A stretch of 64,000 nucleotides of DNA from Mesobacillus jeotgali (lineage in GTDB: Bacteria; Bacillota; Bacilli; Bacillales; Cytobacillaceae): positions 560,001-624,000 of the forward strand of contig NZ_CP134494.1 of the NCBI RefSeq assembly GCF_031759225.1, read 5' to 3'. Under the pieces are notes generated by a model. That model had not been told where the DNA came from, searched no databases, and saw nothing but the letters and a program-made list of their open reading frames with translations. Positions 27,836-36,746 of the stretch are shown here, one piece after another (within the stretch, counting starts at the first letter, position 1; every line of letters starts with the position of its first letter). A program made the position numbers and the translations under genes.

Positions 27836-29128
27836 ATGAAGAAGAAGAGAATACTAGGATCTGCAGTACTTAGTCTAGCAATGGGTGTTTCAATGTTTGC
27901 GACAGGGGCCTTTGGAGCAGGGGTGCAAGAAAGCCAGGATACTTATCGAGTTTTAATTAAGGGTCCGAGTGCAGAACAAGCAAAAGTGAAAGAACAGTAT
28001 GGCAAGCGCTGGGACTTTGGAAAGCAAGGTTTCACAACAGAAGTAAACAGCAAGCAGTATCAGGCTCTATTGAAGAATAAGAACATTGAGATCTCTCAGG
28101 TAGAGCAATATACCATAGATGCTCGCGTTGAAGGGAATGACAATGGAAAGGGGAATGGCAAGAACAAGGGTGATTACACTGCCCAGGCATCTTATCCATC
28201 TGATCAGACTCCTTGGGGAATTCAAGCAATTTATAACGATAACTACATCCAATCTACAAGCGGTGGCGATGGCATCAAGGTAGCTGTCCTTGATACAGGC
28301 ATCAACCGGAATCACATAGATTTGACGGACAATGTTGAACAATGTAAAGATTTTACCCAATCGTACTCTTCCATGGTTAATGGATCATGTACTGACCGTC
28401 AAGGCCATGGCACACATGTAGCGGGAACAGCTGTTGCCAATGGTGGCTATGATGGAGCAGGAGTGTACGGAGTAGCACCTGATGCTGAACTATGGGGCTA
28501 CAAGGTATTAGGCGATAATGGTTCAGGTTATTCAGATGATATCGCAGGGGCAATCCGCCATGCTGCAGATGAAGGCGTCCGTACAGGATCCAAAGTCGTC
28601 ATCTCGATGTCATTAGGTTCAAGCGGCAAAGATTCCATGATTGCAAGTGCTGTTGACTATGCATACAGCAAAGGCGCATTAGTGGTTGCAGCAGCAGGCA
28701 ACAGTGGCCCAAGCTCCAACACGATTGGTTATCCTGGCGCTTTAACAAATGCGATTGCGGTAGCTTCATTGGATAACACATTCGTCAATGGAACACATAA
28801 AGTCTCTGACTTCTCTTCTCGCGGAAACCCATATACTGATGGTGACTACTACATCCAGGAAAAGGACGTTGAAGTAGCTGCACCAGGCGGCGGAATTTAT
28901 TCAACAGCAGTAGATGGAAACTATACAACAATGAGCGGTACATCAATGGCGACACCACATATCTCCGGCCTTGCAGCTAAGCTGTGGTCTTCGAATAAGT
29001 ATTGGAGCAACTCACAGCTGCGTGCCGAAATCCAAAGACGTGCGAAGCTTTATGACATCAAAGGCGGAACAGGAGCAGCTACAGGCGATGACTATGCTTC
29101 TGGCTTTGGTTTCCCTCGTGTAAGATAA
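27836..29128 (+). CDS. Secreted subtilisin-like serine protease (S8)
   Basis: The 430-residue preproprotein has a Sec signal peptide ending near AFGA (residue 28), an inhibitor-like propeptide (about 33-95), a Gly/Asn/Lys-rich linker (100-113) and the mature protease. The catalytic triad is Asp153 (VAVLDTG), His191 (GHGTHVAG) and Ser370 (SGTSMATPH), with Asn289 of AAGNSGP forming the oxyanion hole. Cys170 and Cys185 could form a disulfide. It would degrade extracellular protein. The RBS is GAGAGGAGC. A perfect terminator follows, so it is monocistronic. Confidence 0.95.
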   Translation: MKKKRILGSAVLSLAMGVSMFATGAFGAGVQESQDTYRVLIKGPSAEQAKVKEQYGKRWDFGKQGFTTEVNSKQYQALLKNKNIEISQVEQYTIDARVEGNDNGKGNGKNKGDYTAQASYPSDQTPWGIQAIYNDNYIQSTSGGDGIKVAVLDTGINRNHIDLTDNVEQCKDFTQSYSSMVNGSCTDRQGHGTHVAGTAVANGGYDGAGVYGVAPDAELWGYKVLGDNGSGYSDDIAGAIRHAADEGVRTGSKVVISMSLGSSGKDSMIASAVDYAYSKGALVVAAAGNSGPSSNTIGYPGALTNAIAVASLDNTFVNGTHKVSDFSSRGNPYTDGDYYIQEKDVEVAAPGGGIYSTAVDGNYTTMSGTSMATPHISGLAAKLWSSNKYWSNSQLRAEIQRRAKLYDIKGGTGAATGDDYASGFGFPRVR

Positions 29129-29146
29129 ATAAACTGAAATATGCGC

Positions 29147-29185
29147 AAGCCATCCGGATTGAATGATCCGGATGGCTTTTTTTAT
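29147..29185 (+). terminator. Terminator of the subtilisin gene
   Basis: AAGCCATCCGGAT (29147-29159) pairs with ATCCGGATGGCTT (29166-29178), followed by a run of T. The remaining bases to 29501 hold no supported gene. Confidence 0.92.
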
Positions 29186-29501
29186 TAAAATTTATCTTCT
29201 GAATTCAGTTAACTTATTCTCTGAAATCCCGATATAATGAAAGTAAAGATATCTTGAATTCAAGGTTATAATTTCTCGAAAAATATTCATTTCGTCATCA
29301 CTATAAATTCTGTTCCATACATACTAAGGCATCTGCTTATGAAAGGCACTGACTGTTTGCTTCGTTCCTGCAACCATCATGACACTGCAGCAAACAATAA
29401 TAGAGCGATTGAAACTCATTTTGAGCAGAAGAGTCTCCTGTTGCCATTGCAGCAGGATTTTCGTGTTAAAGTTAAGGTTTAACAGATACAAGGAGGACCC
29501 C

Positions 29502-30602
29502 ATGAAGGAACAAAAAGAATGGAACGATATAGCTGGATTGAACAGGTTGATTTTAAAATTTTCATGGTGGATGGTCATCGTCATTATTCTTCTATCCGTA
29601 ATGGGAACCTTAATCTCATTTCAATTTAATGTGGAAGGCTTTATGGGAGTAGCGGTCTCAAACGTCTTGTTACCGACAATCTATACAGTCGTGATCCTAG
29701 CTCTGACACATGTGTTATATTACATGTTCAAGCGATGGGGAGAGTATATCCTGCTCCTGGGGATTTTCGCAATTCTCCACGTTTATATCATTAACTTTCC
29801 TTTTGCGCAAGGCATTCATTATTTGCTGATTATCAGCGTTCTCATTTCTGCTTTATATTATCAAAAGGAGAAGATTTATTTTACTGGTATTTTGAGTTTG
29901 ATCTCCATCTTGTCTCTTTATTTCTTCTATGAGCCTCTTTCCAGAGAACTTGAGAGAAGGGATATCTTTGCATTCATAGGGATATTCATTGGATTCGTGT
30001 TTATATCCGTCGGAATCATTTATCGCGGTCATTATTTGCTAAAGCACCTGGAAGAATCGATAAGAAATCAGGAAGAATTAATGGTACGGAATATTATGAT
30101 GGACAAGGCAAGCAAAATGGATGCGCTGACCGATTTGTACAATCATAAGACGTTTCATGAATACCTCGACAGATTGATCGAGCAAAGTGATCAGAACCAT
30201 TTATCCTTCCAGCTTGCGATTATTGATATTGATAATTTTAAAAAAGTGAATGACCAATTCGGTCACTGGGTAGGTGACATTGTTCTCAAGCGCGTGGGTG
30301 AACAGCTAAAGCTGAATGTCACACCAGATGATTTTGTTTCAAGGTATGGCGGCGAAGAATTTGCGGTGATTTTTACTGAAAAAAATAAACATGTATCCTA
30401 CCAATTAATTGATAGTATACGGTCAAATATCAGTGAAATCGTACATCCGGAAATGGATCATAAGCCTGTCACGATTAGTGTCGGAATGTGTTCCTATGTA
30501 GCTGGTCTCGGAAAGGAAAGCTTCTTCAAAGCTGCAGATGATAGCTTGTATGAAGCAAAGAGGAACGGCAAGAATCAAACAGTAGTGGCGAAGATCTCCT
30601 AA
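29502..30602 (+). CDS. Membrane diguanylate cyclase (GGDEF)
   Basis: About 366 residues: six membrane helices in residues 15-185, a short coiled linker, and a GGDEF domain (DALTDLYNHKTFHEYLDRL...IIDIDNFKKVNDQFGHWVGD...SRYGGEEFAVIF). The active-site motif is GGEEF and the metal/substrate Asp residues are present, so synthesis of cyclic di-GMP from GTP is likely. I see no RxxD inhibitory site in the five residues before GGEEF. The ATG at 29502 has AAGGAGGACCCC upstream; an ATG at 29379 without a ribosome site is rejected. It is monocistronic between two terminators. Confidence 0.9.
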   Translation: MKEQKEWNDIAGLNRLILKFSWWMVIVIILLSVMGTLISFQFNVEGFMGVAVSNVLLPTIYTVVILALTHVLYYMFKRWGEYILLLGIFAILHVYIINFPFAQGIHYLLIISVLISALYYQKEKIYFTGILSLISILSLYFFYEPLSRELERRDIFAFIGIFIGFVFISVGIIYRGHYLLKHLEESIRNQEELMVRNIMMDKASKMDALTDLYNHKTFHEYLDRLIEQSDQNHLSFQLAIIDIDNFKKVNDQFGHWVGDIVLKRVGEQLKLNVTPDDFVSRYGGEEFAVIFTEKNKHVSYQLIDSIRSNISEIVHPEMDHKPVTISVGMCSYVAGLGKESFFKAADDSLYEAKRNGKNQTVVAKIS

Positions 30603-30624
30603 GATTGAACGCCTATTAAAATGA

Positions 30625-30674
30625 ACCCTGTGCAAGGGGCTCTTAATGAGAGTCTGCTGCACAGGGTCTTTTTG
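30625..30674 (+). terminator. Terminator after the GGDEF gene
   Basis: ACCCTGTGCA (30625-30634) and TGCACAGGGT (30658-30667) form a perfect 10-bp stem followed by CTTTTTG. It belongs to the recurrent CAGGG/CCCTG terminator family of the window. Confidence 0.8.
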
Positions 30675-30797
30675 TTTGGTTTATATTCATTTACAGTCTT
30701 TATACTGAATTTTTACAAAACTCTGGTTATCTCTTAATAATTTCCATTTAATCTATTACTAGATTCAAAAAATACATAGGATGAGGAGAGATGAGGT

Positions 30798-32228
30798 ATG
30801 ACTGATCAAAATACGAATAGCGGCTTGAACAGAAGGGATTTCTTAAAAGCAGGCGGGATGGGCGCGCTTGCCCTTACTCTTGGCAGCACTGGAGTGATGG
30901 GCCTAAGTTCCACAGCCCTAGCGGATTCTGCAAATAAGCCAACCAGCGGATTTGGCGGGTATGGAGAGTTGATTCCAGATCCTAATGGCATTCTCGATCT
31001 TCCAAGAGGCTTCCATTACAAAATCATCTCCAGAGAAGGCGACTTGATGACAGACGGAACCAAGATTCCTGGTGCTTTTGATGGAATGGCGGCGTTTGAA
31101 GGACAGAACAACACGACGATCCTTGTCCGCAATCATGAGTTATCATCCGGTCCCGCTTTTGGGAAAAATCCTTATGATGCAAATGCCCAGGGCGGGACGA
31201 CCGCTCTGGTTGTTGGGGCAAATCGTAATGTGATCAAAGAATATGTAACGTCTTCAGGAACGATCCGAAATTGCGCAGGCGGTGCGACACCTTGGGGCAC
31301 TTGGCTGACTTGCGAGGAAAACCGTTCCGACGGACATGGATATGTATTCGAAGTAGATCCAACACAGCCTGAAAACGATATGTCCAAAACGCCAATCAAG
31401 GAAATGGGCCGCTTTTCACACGAAGCATGTGCCATTGACCCAGCGACAGGATATGTTTACTTAACCGAAGATGCGAGCCCGAGCTTCCTGTACCGTTTTA
31501 TCCCGAATGACTTGAGCCAAAAGCCAGGTGCGCTGCAAAAAGGCGGCAAGTTGTATGCCGCTGCGATTGAGGAGGTTGCAGACCCATCTGCCAGCACATT
31601 TAAAACAGGACAAACTTTTAAAATTGTGTGGAAGGAAGTTGATCCGCATTGGTGCCGTGAAGAAGCTGCTGCGAAAAATTGCATTGTGTTCTCCAGACTT
31701 GAGGGAGCCTTCTTCCAGGAAGGGGTCTTCTGGTTCGATGACACCTCTGCGGGTGAAAAGAAACTTGGCCGCGTTTATCGTTATGTCCCTCACACGAATA
31801 CATTGGAGCTCTTCTATGAGGGAAATGACGCAAGGCAAATGGAATATCCGGACAATATTTGCTGTACCCCTTGGGGCGACCTTTGGTATGCAGAAGATGG
31901 TTCTGGCCAGGACCGGATAATGGGGATCACTCCGGAAGGCAAGGTTTATCCTTTTGCCGCCAACCGTTTAAGCGGTTCTGAATTGGCTGGCCCAACCTTC
32001 TCGCCAGATGGAAATACGCTTTTCGTCAATATTCAAAGCCCTGGCAAAACGTTTGCGATTTGGGGGCCATTCCAGCGCCGTAATTCTGCACGTGCAAGGG
32101 AAATGTCATTTGCTGCACCAGCCAATCTTGCACCGCAGGTTTCTGAAAAAGTGGCAAAGGCAGCCAAGGTGCAAGGAATGTCCATCCTCGAAGCAGCAGC
32201 GTTTGAGCGCCACGGAGTAAAAATGTAA
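30798..32228 (+). CDS. phoX: PhoX-family phosphatase exported by the Tat pathway
   Basis: The 476-residue protein starts with a twin-arginine signal peptide (LNRRDFLKAGGMGALALTLG, RR at 12-13, cleavage near ALA at about 42). The mature part follows the PhoX/DUF839 pattern: DLPRGFHYKIISREGD, WGTWLTCEE with the conserved metal-ligand Cys, GRFSHEACAIDPATGYVYLTEDASPSFLYRF and GDLWYAEDGSG. PhoX enzymes are secreted phosphomonoesterases with an Fe/Ca cluster that load cofactor before export, which explains the Tat signal. tatA and tatC follow directly, so the exporter and its substrate are encoded together. No convincing PhoP box was seen upstream, only scattered TTWACA-like hexamers. Confidence 0.88.
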   Translation: MTDQNTNSGLNRRDFLKAGGMGALALTLGSTGVMGLSSTALADSANKPTSGFGGYGELIPDPNGILDLPRGFHYKIISREGDLMTDGTKIPGAFDGMAAFEGQNNTTILVRNHELSSGPAFGKNPYDANAQGGTTALVVGANRNVIKEYVTSSGTIRNCAGGATPWGTWLTCEENRSDGHGYVFEVDPTQPENDMSKTPIKEMGRFSHEACAIDPATGYVYLTEDASPSFLYRFIPNDLSQKPGALQKGGKLYAAAIEEVADPSASTFKTGQTFKIVWKEVDPHWCREEAAAKNCIVFSRLEGAFFQEGVFWFDDTSAGEKKLGRVYRYVPHTNTLELFYEGNDARQMEYPDNICCTPWGDLWYAEDGSGQDRIMGITPEGKVYPFAANRLSGSELAGPTFSPDGNTLFVNIQSPGKTFAIWGPFQRRNSARAREMSFAAPANLAPQVSEKVAKAAKVQGMSILEAAAFERHGVKM

Positions 32229-32239
32229 CAAATTCATAA

Positions 32240-32283
32240 AAAAGATGTAAGCTGAACACTTTGTATGGTTTACATCTTTTTTA
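32240..32283 (+). terminator. Terminator-like hairpin between phoX and tatA
   Basis: AAGATGTAA (32242-32250) pairs with TTACATCTT (32270-32278) and is followed by TTTTAA. The loop is about 19 bases. Confidence 0.7.
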
Positions 32284-32330
32284 ACATCATGAAGTTTTGC
32301 TGGTGAGCACGTGAAATGGAGGTCTTGTAA

Positions 32331-32528
32331 ATGTTACAGAATATAGGAATACCGGGTTTGATTCTTGTCCTTGTCATAGCTTTAATTATTTTTGGTCCAT
32401 CTAAGCTGCCTGAAATCGGCCGTGCGTTTGGATCGACTTTAAAAGAGTTCAAAAAATCAACACGTGAATTGGTTGCCGATGACGAGTCGAAAAAAGAGGA
32501 TGAAAACAAAAGAAGTGTAACTCAATAA
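32331..32528 (+). CDS. tatA: Twin-arginine translocase subunit TatA
   Basis: The 65-residue protein has one N-terminal membrane helix ([38 protein letters not shown]) with the FGP hinge and an amphipathic helix, then a charged tail. TatA oligomers form the passage for folded Tat substrates such as PhoX. In Bacillus, minimal TatA-TatC pairs work without TatB. The ribosome site is GGAGGTCTTGTAA. It lies between two terminator-like hairpins. Confidence 0.95.
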   Translation: MLQNIGIPGLILVLVIALIIFGPSKLPEIGRAFGSTLKEFKKSTRELVADDESKKEDENKRSVTQ

Positions 32529-32535
32529 GAAATTG

Positions 32536-32577
32536 AAGAAGATGCAGGTAGCTACCATACTTTCATCTTCTTTTTTT
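32536..32577 (+). terminator. Terminator-like hairpin between tatA and tatC
   Basis: AAGAAGATG (32536-32544) pairs with CATCTTCTT (32564-32572), followed by TTTTT. It lies entirely between the tatA stop and the tatC GTG start, so partial termination would lower TatC relative to TatA. Confidence 0.65.
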
Positions 32578-32589
32578 AGAGGTGATTTT

Positions 32590-33315
32590 GTGGATGAAAA
32601 ACAGATGAATTTAGTAGGCCACTTGAGTGAGTTGCGGAAACGGGTGATGATCATCGTTGGTAGTTTTATGCTCATTGTCATGGTGGCTTTGATGTATGCG
32701 AAAAATATATACCATTGGCTGGTTCAGGATTTATCAATAAAATTAGCCGTTCTCGGCCCAAGTGATATTTTGTGGGTGTATTTGATGCTTGCAGCTGTGA
32801 TAGCCCTAGCAGGTACGATTCCGATTGCAGCTCATCAAATCTGGCTTTTTGTAAGGCCTGCCTTATCAGAAAAAGAGAAAAAAGTAACAGTAGCCTACAT
32901 ACCGGCACTATTCCTGCTCTTCATAGCGGGCGTTTGCTTCGGATATTTTGTCATTTTTCCGCTGGTGTTTCAATTCCTGCTATCCCTGTCAGAAGACATG
33001 TTCATGGAGTTTTTTACAACAGAGAAGTACTTTCGGTTTTTAATCCATATGGTCCTGCCCTTTGGTTTTTTATTCGAGCTGCCTGTCGTCATCATGTTCT
33101 TGACGAGTCTGGGTGTATTGAATCCATACCGATTGCAAAAGGCGAGAAAGTACTCTTATTTCATCTTGATTGTAACAGCTGTTCTCATAACGCCCCCAGA
33201 TCTTTTGTCAGATATACTCGTCATCATTCCGCTGCTATTTTTGTACGAATGCAGTGTGATATTATCGAAGATTGTTTACCGACGAAAACAGGGATCTGAA
33301 TTATCAGCTGCATAA
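32590..33315 (+). CDS. tatC: Twin-arginine translocase subunit TatC
   Basis: About 241 residues with six membrane helices. TatC motifs are visible: MNLVGHLSELRKRVMI near the N-terminus, FVRPALSEKEKK, the FEL in FLFELPVVI and LTPPD-like ITPPDLLSDI near the fifth helix. TatC recognises the twin-arginine signal. The GTG start at 32590 follows AGAGGTGAT and begins directly before the conserved region; an upstream TTG at 32533 has no ribosome site and would place the hairpin inside the gene. Confidence 0.93.
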   Translation: MDEKQMNLVGHLSELRKRVMIIVGSFMLIVMVALMYAKNIYHWLVQDLSIKLAVLGPSDILWVYLMLAAVIALAGTIPIAAHQIWLFVRPALSEKEKKVTVAYIPALFLLFIAGVCFGYFVIFPLVFQFLLSLSEDMFMEFFTTEKYFRFLIHMVLPFGFLFELPVVIMFLTSLGVLNPYRLQKARKYSYFILIVTAVLITPPDLLSDILVIIPLLFLYECSVILSKIVYRRKQGSELSAA

Positions 33316-33429
33316 GTTATCTAATGATTCGAGCTTGGTTCCCCCCGACATTATCCAATGAATGAGAATAGTTAAAGACCGATATTTAAATAATAAGCAG
33401 AAATAACTATTCTTTTGGGGGATTGGCTG

Positions 33430-33924
33430 TTGGAACCACAAACTATTTTTGTGCTTATTTCTAGCTTGGTTTTTTCAATAGTGGCTTATGTGATTCCAAA
33501 AAAAATGAAACACTATGAAATTTATGCAACTTCACTATTTGCCGCATTATTTGGGTTGTTTGTTGATTCAATTTTAGCTATAAAATATAAATTCTATGTA
33601 CTCGATGAGCCAGGAATACAAATTCCGCCATTAGTCGGGCAAGTAGTTCTATATTCCACGACCAGCATCATACTCTTGAATTTATTTCCTTATGAAAGAC
33701 CGGCAATTTGGCGATTAGCTTACATCCTAACTTTTGCTTTACTAGCTGTAGCATTTGAGCTGCTATCTTTTCGTTTCGGATTTATTAAGTATAATGAGTG
33801 GAAAATTTGGTATTCGGCTCTGTCTTACCCATTTCTGATTTATCTCCTCGTTTTGCAATACAGATTTTTTCAATGGCTGGTGAAGCGGGGGCATAGCGAT
33901 GGATTTATTGCTCATAAATCATAA
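33430..33924 (+). CDS. CBO0543-like integral membrane protein
   Basis: About 164 residues with five hydrophobic segments. The Tyr/Trp-rich C-terminal half (FGFIKYNEWKIWYSALSYPFLIYLLVLQYRFFQWL) resembles the CBO0543 family of uncharacterised clostridial and bacillar membrane proteins. The function is unknown. The TTG at 33430 lies 7 bases after GGGGGA; a TTG at 33415 lacks a ribosome site. It is monocistronic with a terminator at 33935. Confidence 0.6.
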   Translation: MEPQTIFVLISSLVFSIVAYVIPKKMKHYEIYATSLFAALFGLFVDSILAIKYKFYVLDEPGIQIPPLVGQVVLYSTTSIILLNLFPYERPAIWRLAYILTFALLAVAFELLSFRFGFIKYNEWKIWYSALSYPFLIYLLVLQYRFFQWLVKRGHSDGFIAHKS

Positions 33925-33934
33925 GAAAATTTCT

Positions 33935-33968
33935 AAGACAGCGAAAATCGATTCGCTGTCTTATTTTA
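33935..33968 (+). terminator. Terminator after the CBO0543-like gene
   Basis: GACAGCGAA (33937-33945) pairs with TTCGCTGTC (33952-33960), followed by TTATTTTAATT. Confidence 0.8.
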
Positions 33969-34046
33969 ATTAATGTCGAAATTTAAAATGGGTACCTGAA
34001 GGATTCATCAGCTTTTTGTCGATATTTCCCGGGAAAGGGGGAGAAT

Positions 34047-34451
34047 TCATTCTTCCTTGGACATGGCATTATAATGCTTAAGACTTTTAAACCGCTTCTT
34101 CTTTTTCATATACTTTTCGTTCAGGACGAGTACTTTCCCGTTCTCGGCAGGTGAAAATTTGCGGTAGACGGATTTGTATTTTTCAAAGGCTAAGTGACCG
34201 GAAATATAAACAGGTAAAATGATGGCGATCAGAATCAGGATGTCCCGGAGGATATGAATTTGTTGCCCGAAAACATATCTTGTCATAACGACTTGGGATG
34301 CAAAAGCCACCATTAAGATAATCACCACATTGCAGATGTGGAAAGGGAAAAACTCCTTTCCTCTGAGGAACATCCGCTCCAGTTCATACTTAAAAAAGAG
34401 GGAAATAAATGCTGAAATCACAATGAAAATTAGGGAAATGATAAACGCCAT
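34047..34451 (-). CDS. Three-helix membrane protein of unknown function
   Basis: The 134-residue protein has hydrophobic segments at about 2-20, 42-60 and 72-92 and a strongly basic C-terminal tail (KYMKKKKRFKSLKHY). I do not recognise a family. The ATG at 34451 has GGAGGCCGGGC upstream on the minus strand. It is convergent with the preceding gene. The basic cytoplasmic tail might contact nucleic acid or phospholipid, which is inference only. Confidence 0.6.
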   Translation of the reverse strand: MAFIISLIFIVISAFISLFFKYELERMFLRGKEFFPFHICNVVIILMVAFASQVVMTRYVFGQQIHILRDILILIAIILPVYISGHLAFEKYKSVYRKFSPAENGKVLVLNEKYMKKKKRFKSLKHYNAMSKEE

Positions 34452-34587
34452 TTAGCCCGGCCTCCTTCGTGGATGATTCCTTTTTCGGTATTGTAACATA
34501 TTGGAATGTTATCTGGGAGGGAAGGGGAACCTTATTCTCCGTCTTACTATTAAGGCGTTATCATTCAAAATAGAGGTTGTGTTCAAA

Positions 34588-34695
34588 ATGGCAAATAAAA
34601 AGAATCAGGATGGCTTTGTGAGTAACGAGGATAAAAAGTCTCTGGAGGATTTGCAAAAACATTGTTTTCGCCGCTGTTCACATTGTGGGAATTAA
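34588..34695 (+). CDS. 35-residue hydrophilic peptide ending in CxxxCxxC
   Basis: An ATG at 34588 with AGAGGTTGTG upstream opens MANKKNQDGFVSNEDKKSL and ends HCFRRCSHCGN. The C-terminal Cys/His cluster could bind a metal. The ribosome site is about 11 bases away and weak, and the longer in-frame version from 34501 is not better supported. It lies immediately before the 52-bp tandem array. Real gene status is uncertain. Confidence 0.4.
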   Translation: MANKKNQDGFVSNEDKKSLEDLQKHCFRRCSHCGN

Positions 34696-34738
34696 TTTGG
34701 CTATTTTTTTGGATGAAAAGTTTCGATTACAATAATCT

Positions 34739-34946
34739 GATTGGTGCCCAAAAACTCCAGAAACAAGAAAAAGAGGTCACCAATAAGCCCGATTGGTGCC
34801 CTAAAAATCCAGAAATAAGAAAAAGAGGTCACCAATAAGCCCGATTGGTGCCCTAAAAATCCAGAAACAAGAAATAGAGGTCACCAATGAAGCGGATTGG
34901 TGCCCAAAAAATCCAGAAACAAGAAAAAGAGGACACCAATGAAGCA
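34739..34946. repeat. Tandem array, 52-bp unit, four copies
   Basis: Units start with GATTGGTGCCC at 34739, 34791, 34843 and 34895, an exact 52-bp period. They differ at few positions. Each unit holds an inverted repeat, ATTGGTG near its start and CACCAAT near its end, separated by about 31 A/G-rich bases, so each can form one hairpin. The array lies between the small Cys-rich frame and the bceR-like gene. Confidence 0.9.
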
Positions 34947-35052
34947 AGTAAGCTAACTAACTCTCTCTCTGCCTCTATCACCCCTACTAATTCTGGTATA
35001 TAGAAAATACTTCCTTTAAAATAGAGAGGATAGAAGTGGAAGTGTGGTGGTT

Positions 35053-35745
35053 ATGGTGTTAAAGCTTTTGCTGATTGAGGATGATGCGTCCTTGTTCCAT
35101 GAGATTCGGGAGCGGTTGACTCAGTGGTCGTATGAGGTGCATGGGGTGACGGATTTTGGGGATGTGATGGGTGATTTTACGAGAGTGAGGCCTGACTTGG
35201 TGATCATCGATATCCAGCTGCCTAGGTTTGATGGGTTTCATTGGTGTCGGATGATCCGGTCGCATTCGAATGTGCCGATTATTTTCCTGTCTTCACGGGA
35301 CCACCCTACGGATATGGTCATGTCGATGCAGCTCGGGGCGGATGATTTTGTCCAAAAGCCGTTCCACTTTGAGGTGCTGATTGCTAAAATCCAGGCGATC
35401 TTGCGCCGTGCCTACAATTATAATGCGGTACAGAACCAGTTGAAGACATGGTGCGGGGCGACGGTTGATTATGATAAAAATACAGTTGAAAATGAGATGG
35501 GCCGGATTGAATTGACGAAGAATGAAATCTTTATTTTAAAGCTGCTGATTGAGCAGAAAAACAAGATTGTCAGCCGTGATGAGGTGATGAACAGCTTGTG
35601 GGATGACAAGCGGTTCATCAGCGACAATACGCTGACAGTCAACGTTAATCGTCTTCGGAAAAAGCTGGATGAGATTGGTTTGGGCAGTAAAATTGAAACG
35701 AAGATTGGACAGGGATATATGGCCGTTGAAGAGGAACAGGCCTGA
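35053..35745 (+). CDS. bceR: BceR-like OmpR-family response regulator
   Basis: About 230 residues with receiver pocket IEDDASLFHEI, phosphoacceptor Asp53 (VIIDIQLPRFDG), FLSSRD and Lys in DDFVQKPFHFEVL, and a C-terminal winged helix (LTKNEIFILKLLIEQKNKIVSRDEVMNSLWDDKRFISDNTLTVNVNRLRKKL). The sequence closely follows the BceR group that answers bacitracin-like peptide antibiotics. The start is among GTG 35044, ATG 35053 and GTG 35056; homologues begin just before LKLLLIEDD. It overlaps the kinase gene by one base. A matching operator lies before the transporter genes. Confidence 0.87.
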   Translation: MVLKLLLIEDDASLFHEIRERLTQWSYEVHGVTDFGDVMGDFTRVRPDLVIIDIQLPRFDGFHWCRMIRSHSNVPIIFLSSRDHPTDMVMSMQLGADDFVQKPFHFEVLIAKIQAILRRAYNYNAVQNQLKTWCGATVDYDKNTVENEMGRIELTKNEIFILKLLIEQKNKIVSRDEVMNSLWDDKRFISDNTLTVNVNRLRKKLDEIGLGSKIETKIGQGYMAVEEEQA

Positions 35746-36746
35746 TGTTCATGACCTATCTAAGGGAACGGCGGAGCTGGATTCTGCTATTCTTGCTGCT
35801 TCAATTCCTTGTCGTTTTTATCGCTTATATTGATTCCGCTGTTTCTATACAATCTGCTCTTTATTATGTTTTTCTGTCAGCACTTATATTTTTGATTTTT
35901 CTCCTGATCCGTTACCAAAAAGAAGTGAAGTTTTATCAGGAGCTGGAAGAAGCGGAGGACCTTCCCGATTTTTCAGAAAGGGAGCAGCTCAGTCCGTTTG
36001 AAGGAATGGTAGCCGAGAGCATCACACATCATTTTGAGGCGCTGAAAAAAACTGTTTCCGAAAGTGAGCACAGGCTGGATGAGGAAAAGGATGAACTGCT
36101 TTCCTGGATTCATGAAGTGAAAACGCCGCTGACGGCTTTGAGATTGATGATTGACCGGCTAGAGGATCAGGCGCTGAAAAAGGAAATGACTTATGAATGG
36201 CTGCGCATCCATCTTTTATTGGACCAGCAGCTGCATCAAAAGCGAATTCCGTTCATGGAGAATGACTTGTATATTGAACAGACCTATCTGGAGAGTGTGA
36301 TCTTCGGAGAGGTCAAAACATTACAGTCATGGTGCATCCAAAAAGGGATTGGCTTCGAGATTGACCTGGAGTACAACGAGGTGATGACGGATGCCAAATG
36401 GCTCGCGTTTATTTTACGGCAGCTGTTGACGAATGCTGTGAAATATAGCGATGCTTCTGATGTCCAGATTAAAAGTGAACAGCGGGATGGACAGATGATC
36501 CTGAAGATTGCGGATAAGGGAAGAGGGATTGACTCCAGGGATCTCCCGCGGATTTTTGAAAAAGGATTTACATCCACTGCCCACCATCAGGATCATGCCG
36601 CAACCGGAATGGGCTTATACCTTGCAAGGAAAGCGGCCCAGCCGCTGAAAATCAGGATTGATGTGGAATCAGCACCAGGCAAGGGAAGCACGTTCACTCT
36701 TACCTTCCCGAAAAGCAATGAATTTGTCGAAATAACAGGCATGTGA
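35745..36746 (+). CDS. bceS: BceS-like intramembrane-sensing histidine kinase
   Basis: The 333-residue kinase has two membrane helices (about 12-30 and 38-56) with only a few residues between them, the hallmark of intramembrane-sensing kinases. They read the activity state of their cognate ABC transporter rather than binding the drug. The phosphorylated His123 lies in SWIHEVKTPLTALRLMID. The ATPase motifs are LLTNAVKYS, DKGRGID and GMGLYLARKAA. It is co-expressed with the regulator (TGATG overlap). Its TGA stop lies inside the palindrome described at 36738. Confidence 0.9.
   Translation: MFMTYLRERRSWILLFLLLQFLVVFIAYIDSAVSIQSALYYVFLSALIFLIFLLIRYQKEVKFYQELEEAEDLPDFSEREQLSPFEGMVAESITHHFEALKKTVSESEHRLDEEKDELLSWIHEVKTPLTALRLMIDRLEDQALKKEMTYEWLRIHLLLDQQLHQKRIPFMENDLYIEQTYLESVIFGEVKTLQSWCIQKGIGFEIDLEYNEVMTDAKWLAFILRQLLTNAVKYSDASDVQIKSEQRDGQMILKIADKGRGIDSRDLPRIFEKGFTSTAHHQDHAATGMGLYLARKAAQPLKIRIDVESAPGKGSTFTLTFPKSNEFVEITGM

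Noticed and set aside
30700..30790. PhoP boxes upstream of phoX
   Set aside because: Only single TTTACA/TTAATA-like hexamers occur without the 11-bp direct-repeat spacing needed; the region is simply AT-rich.
31461..31838. Minus-strand frames opposite phoX
   Set aside because: Antisense shadows with no ribosome sites and no recognisable domain.
34739..34946. CRISPR-like look of repeated units
   Set aside because: The whole 52-bp unit repeats with no unique spacers, no leader and no cas genes.
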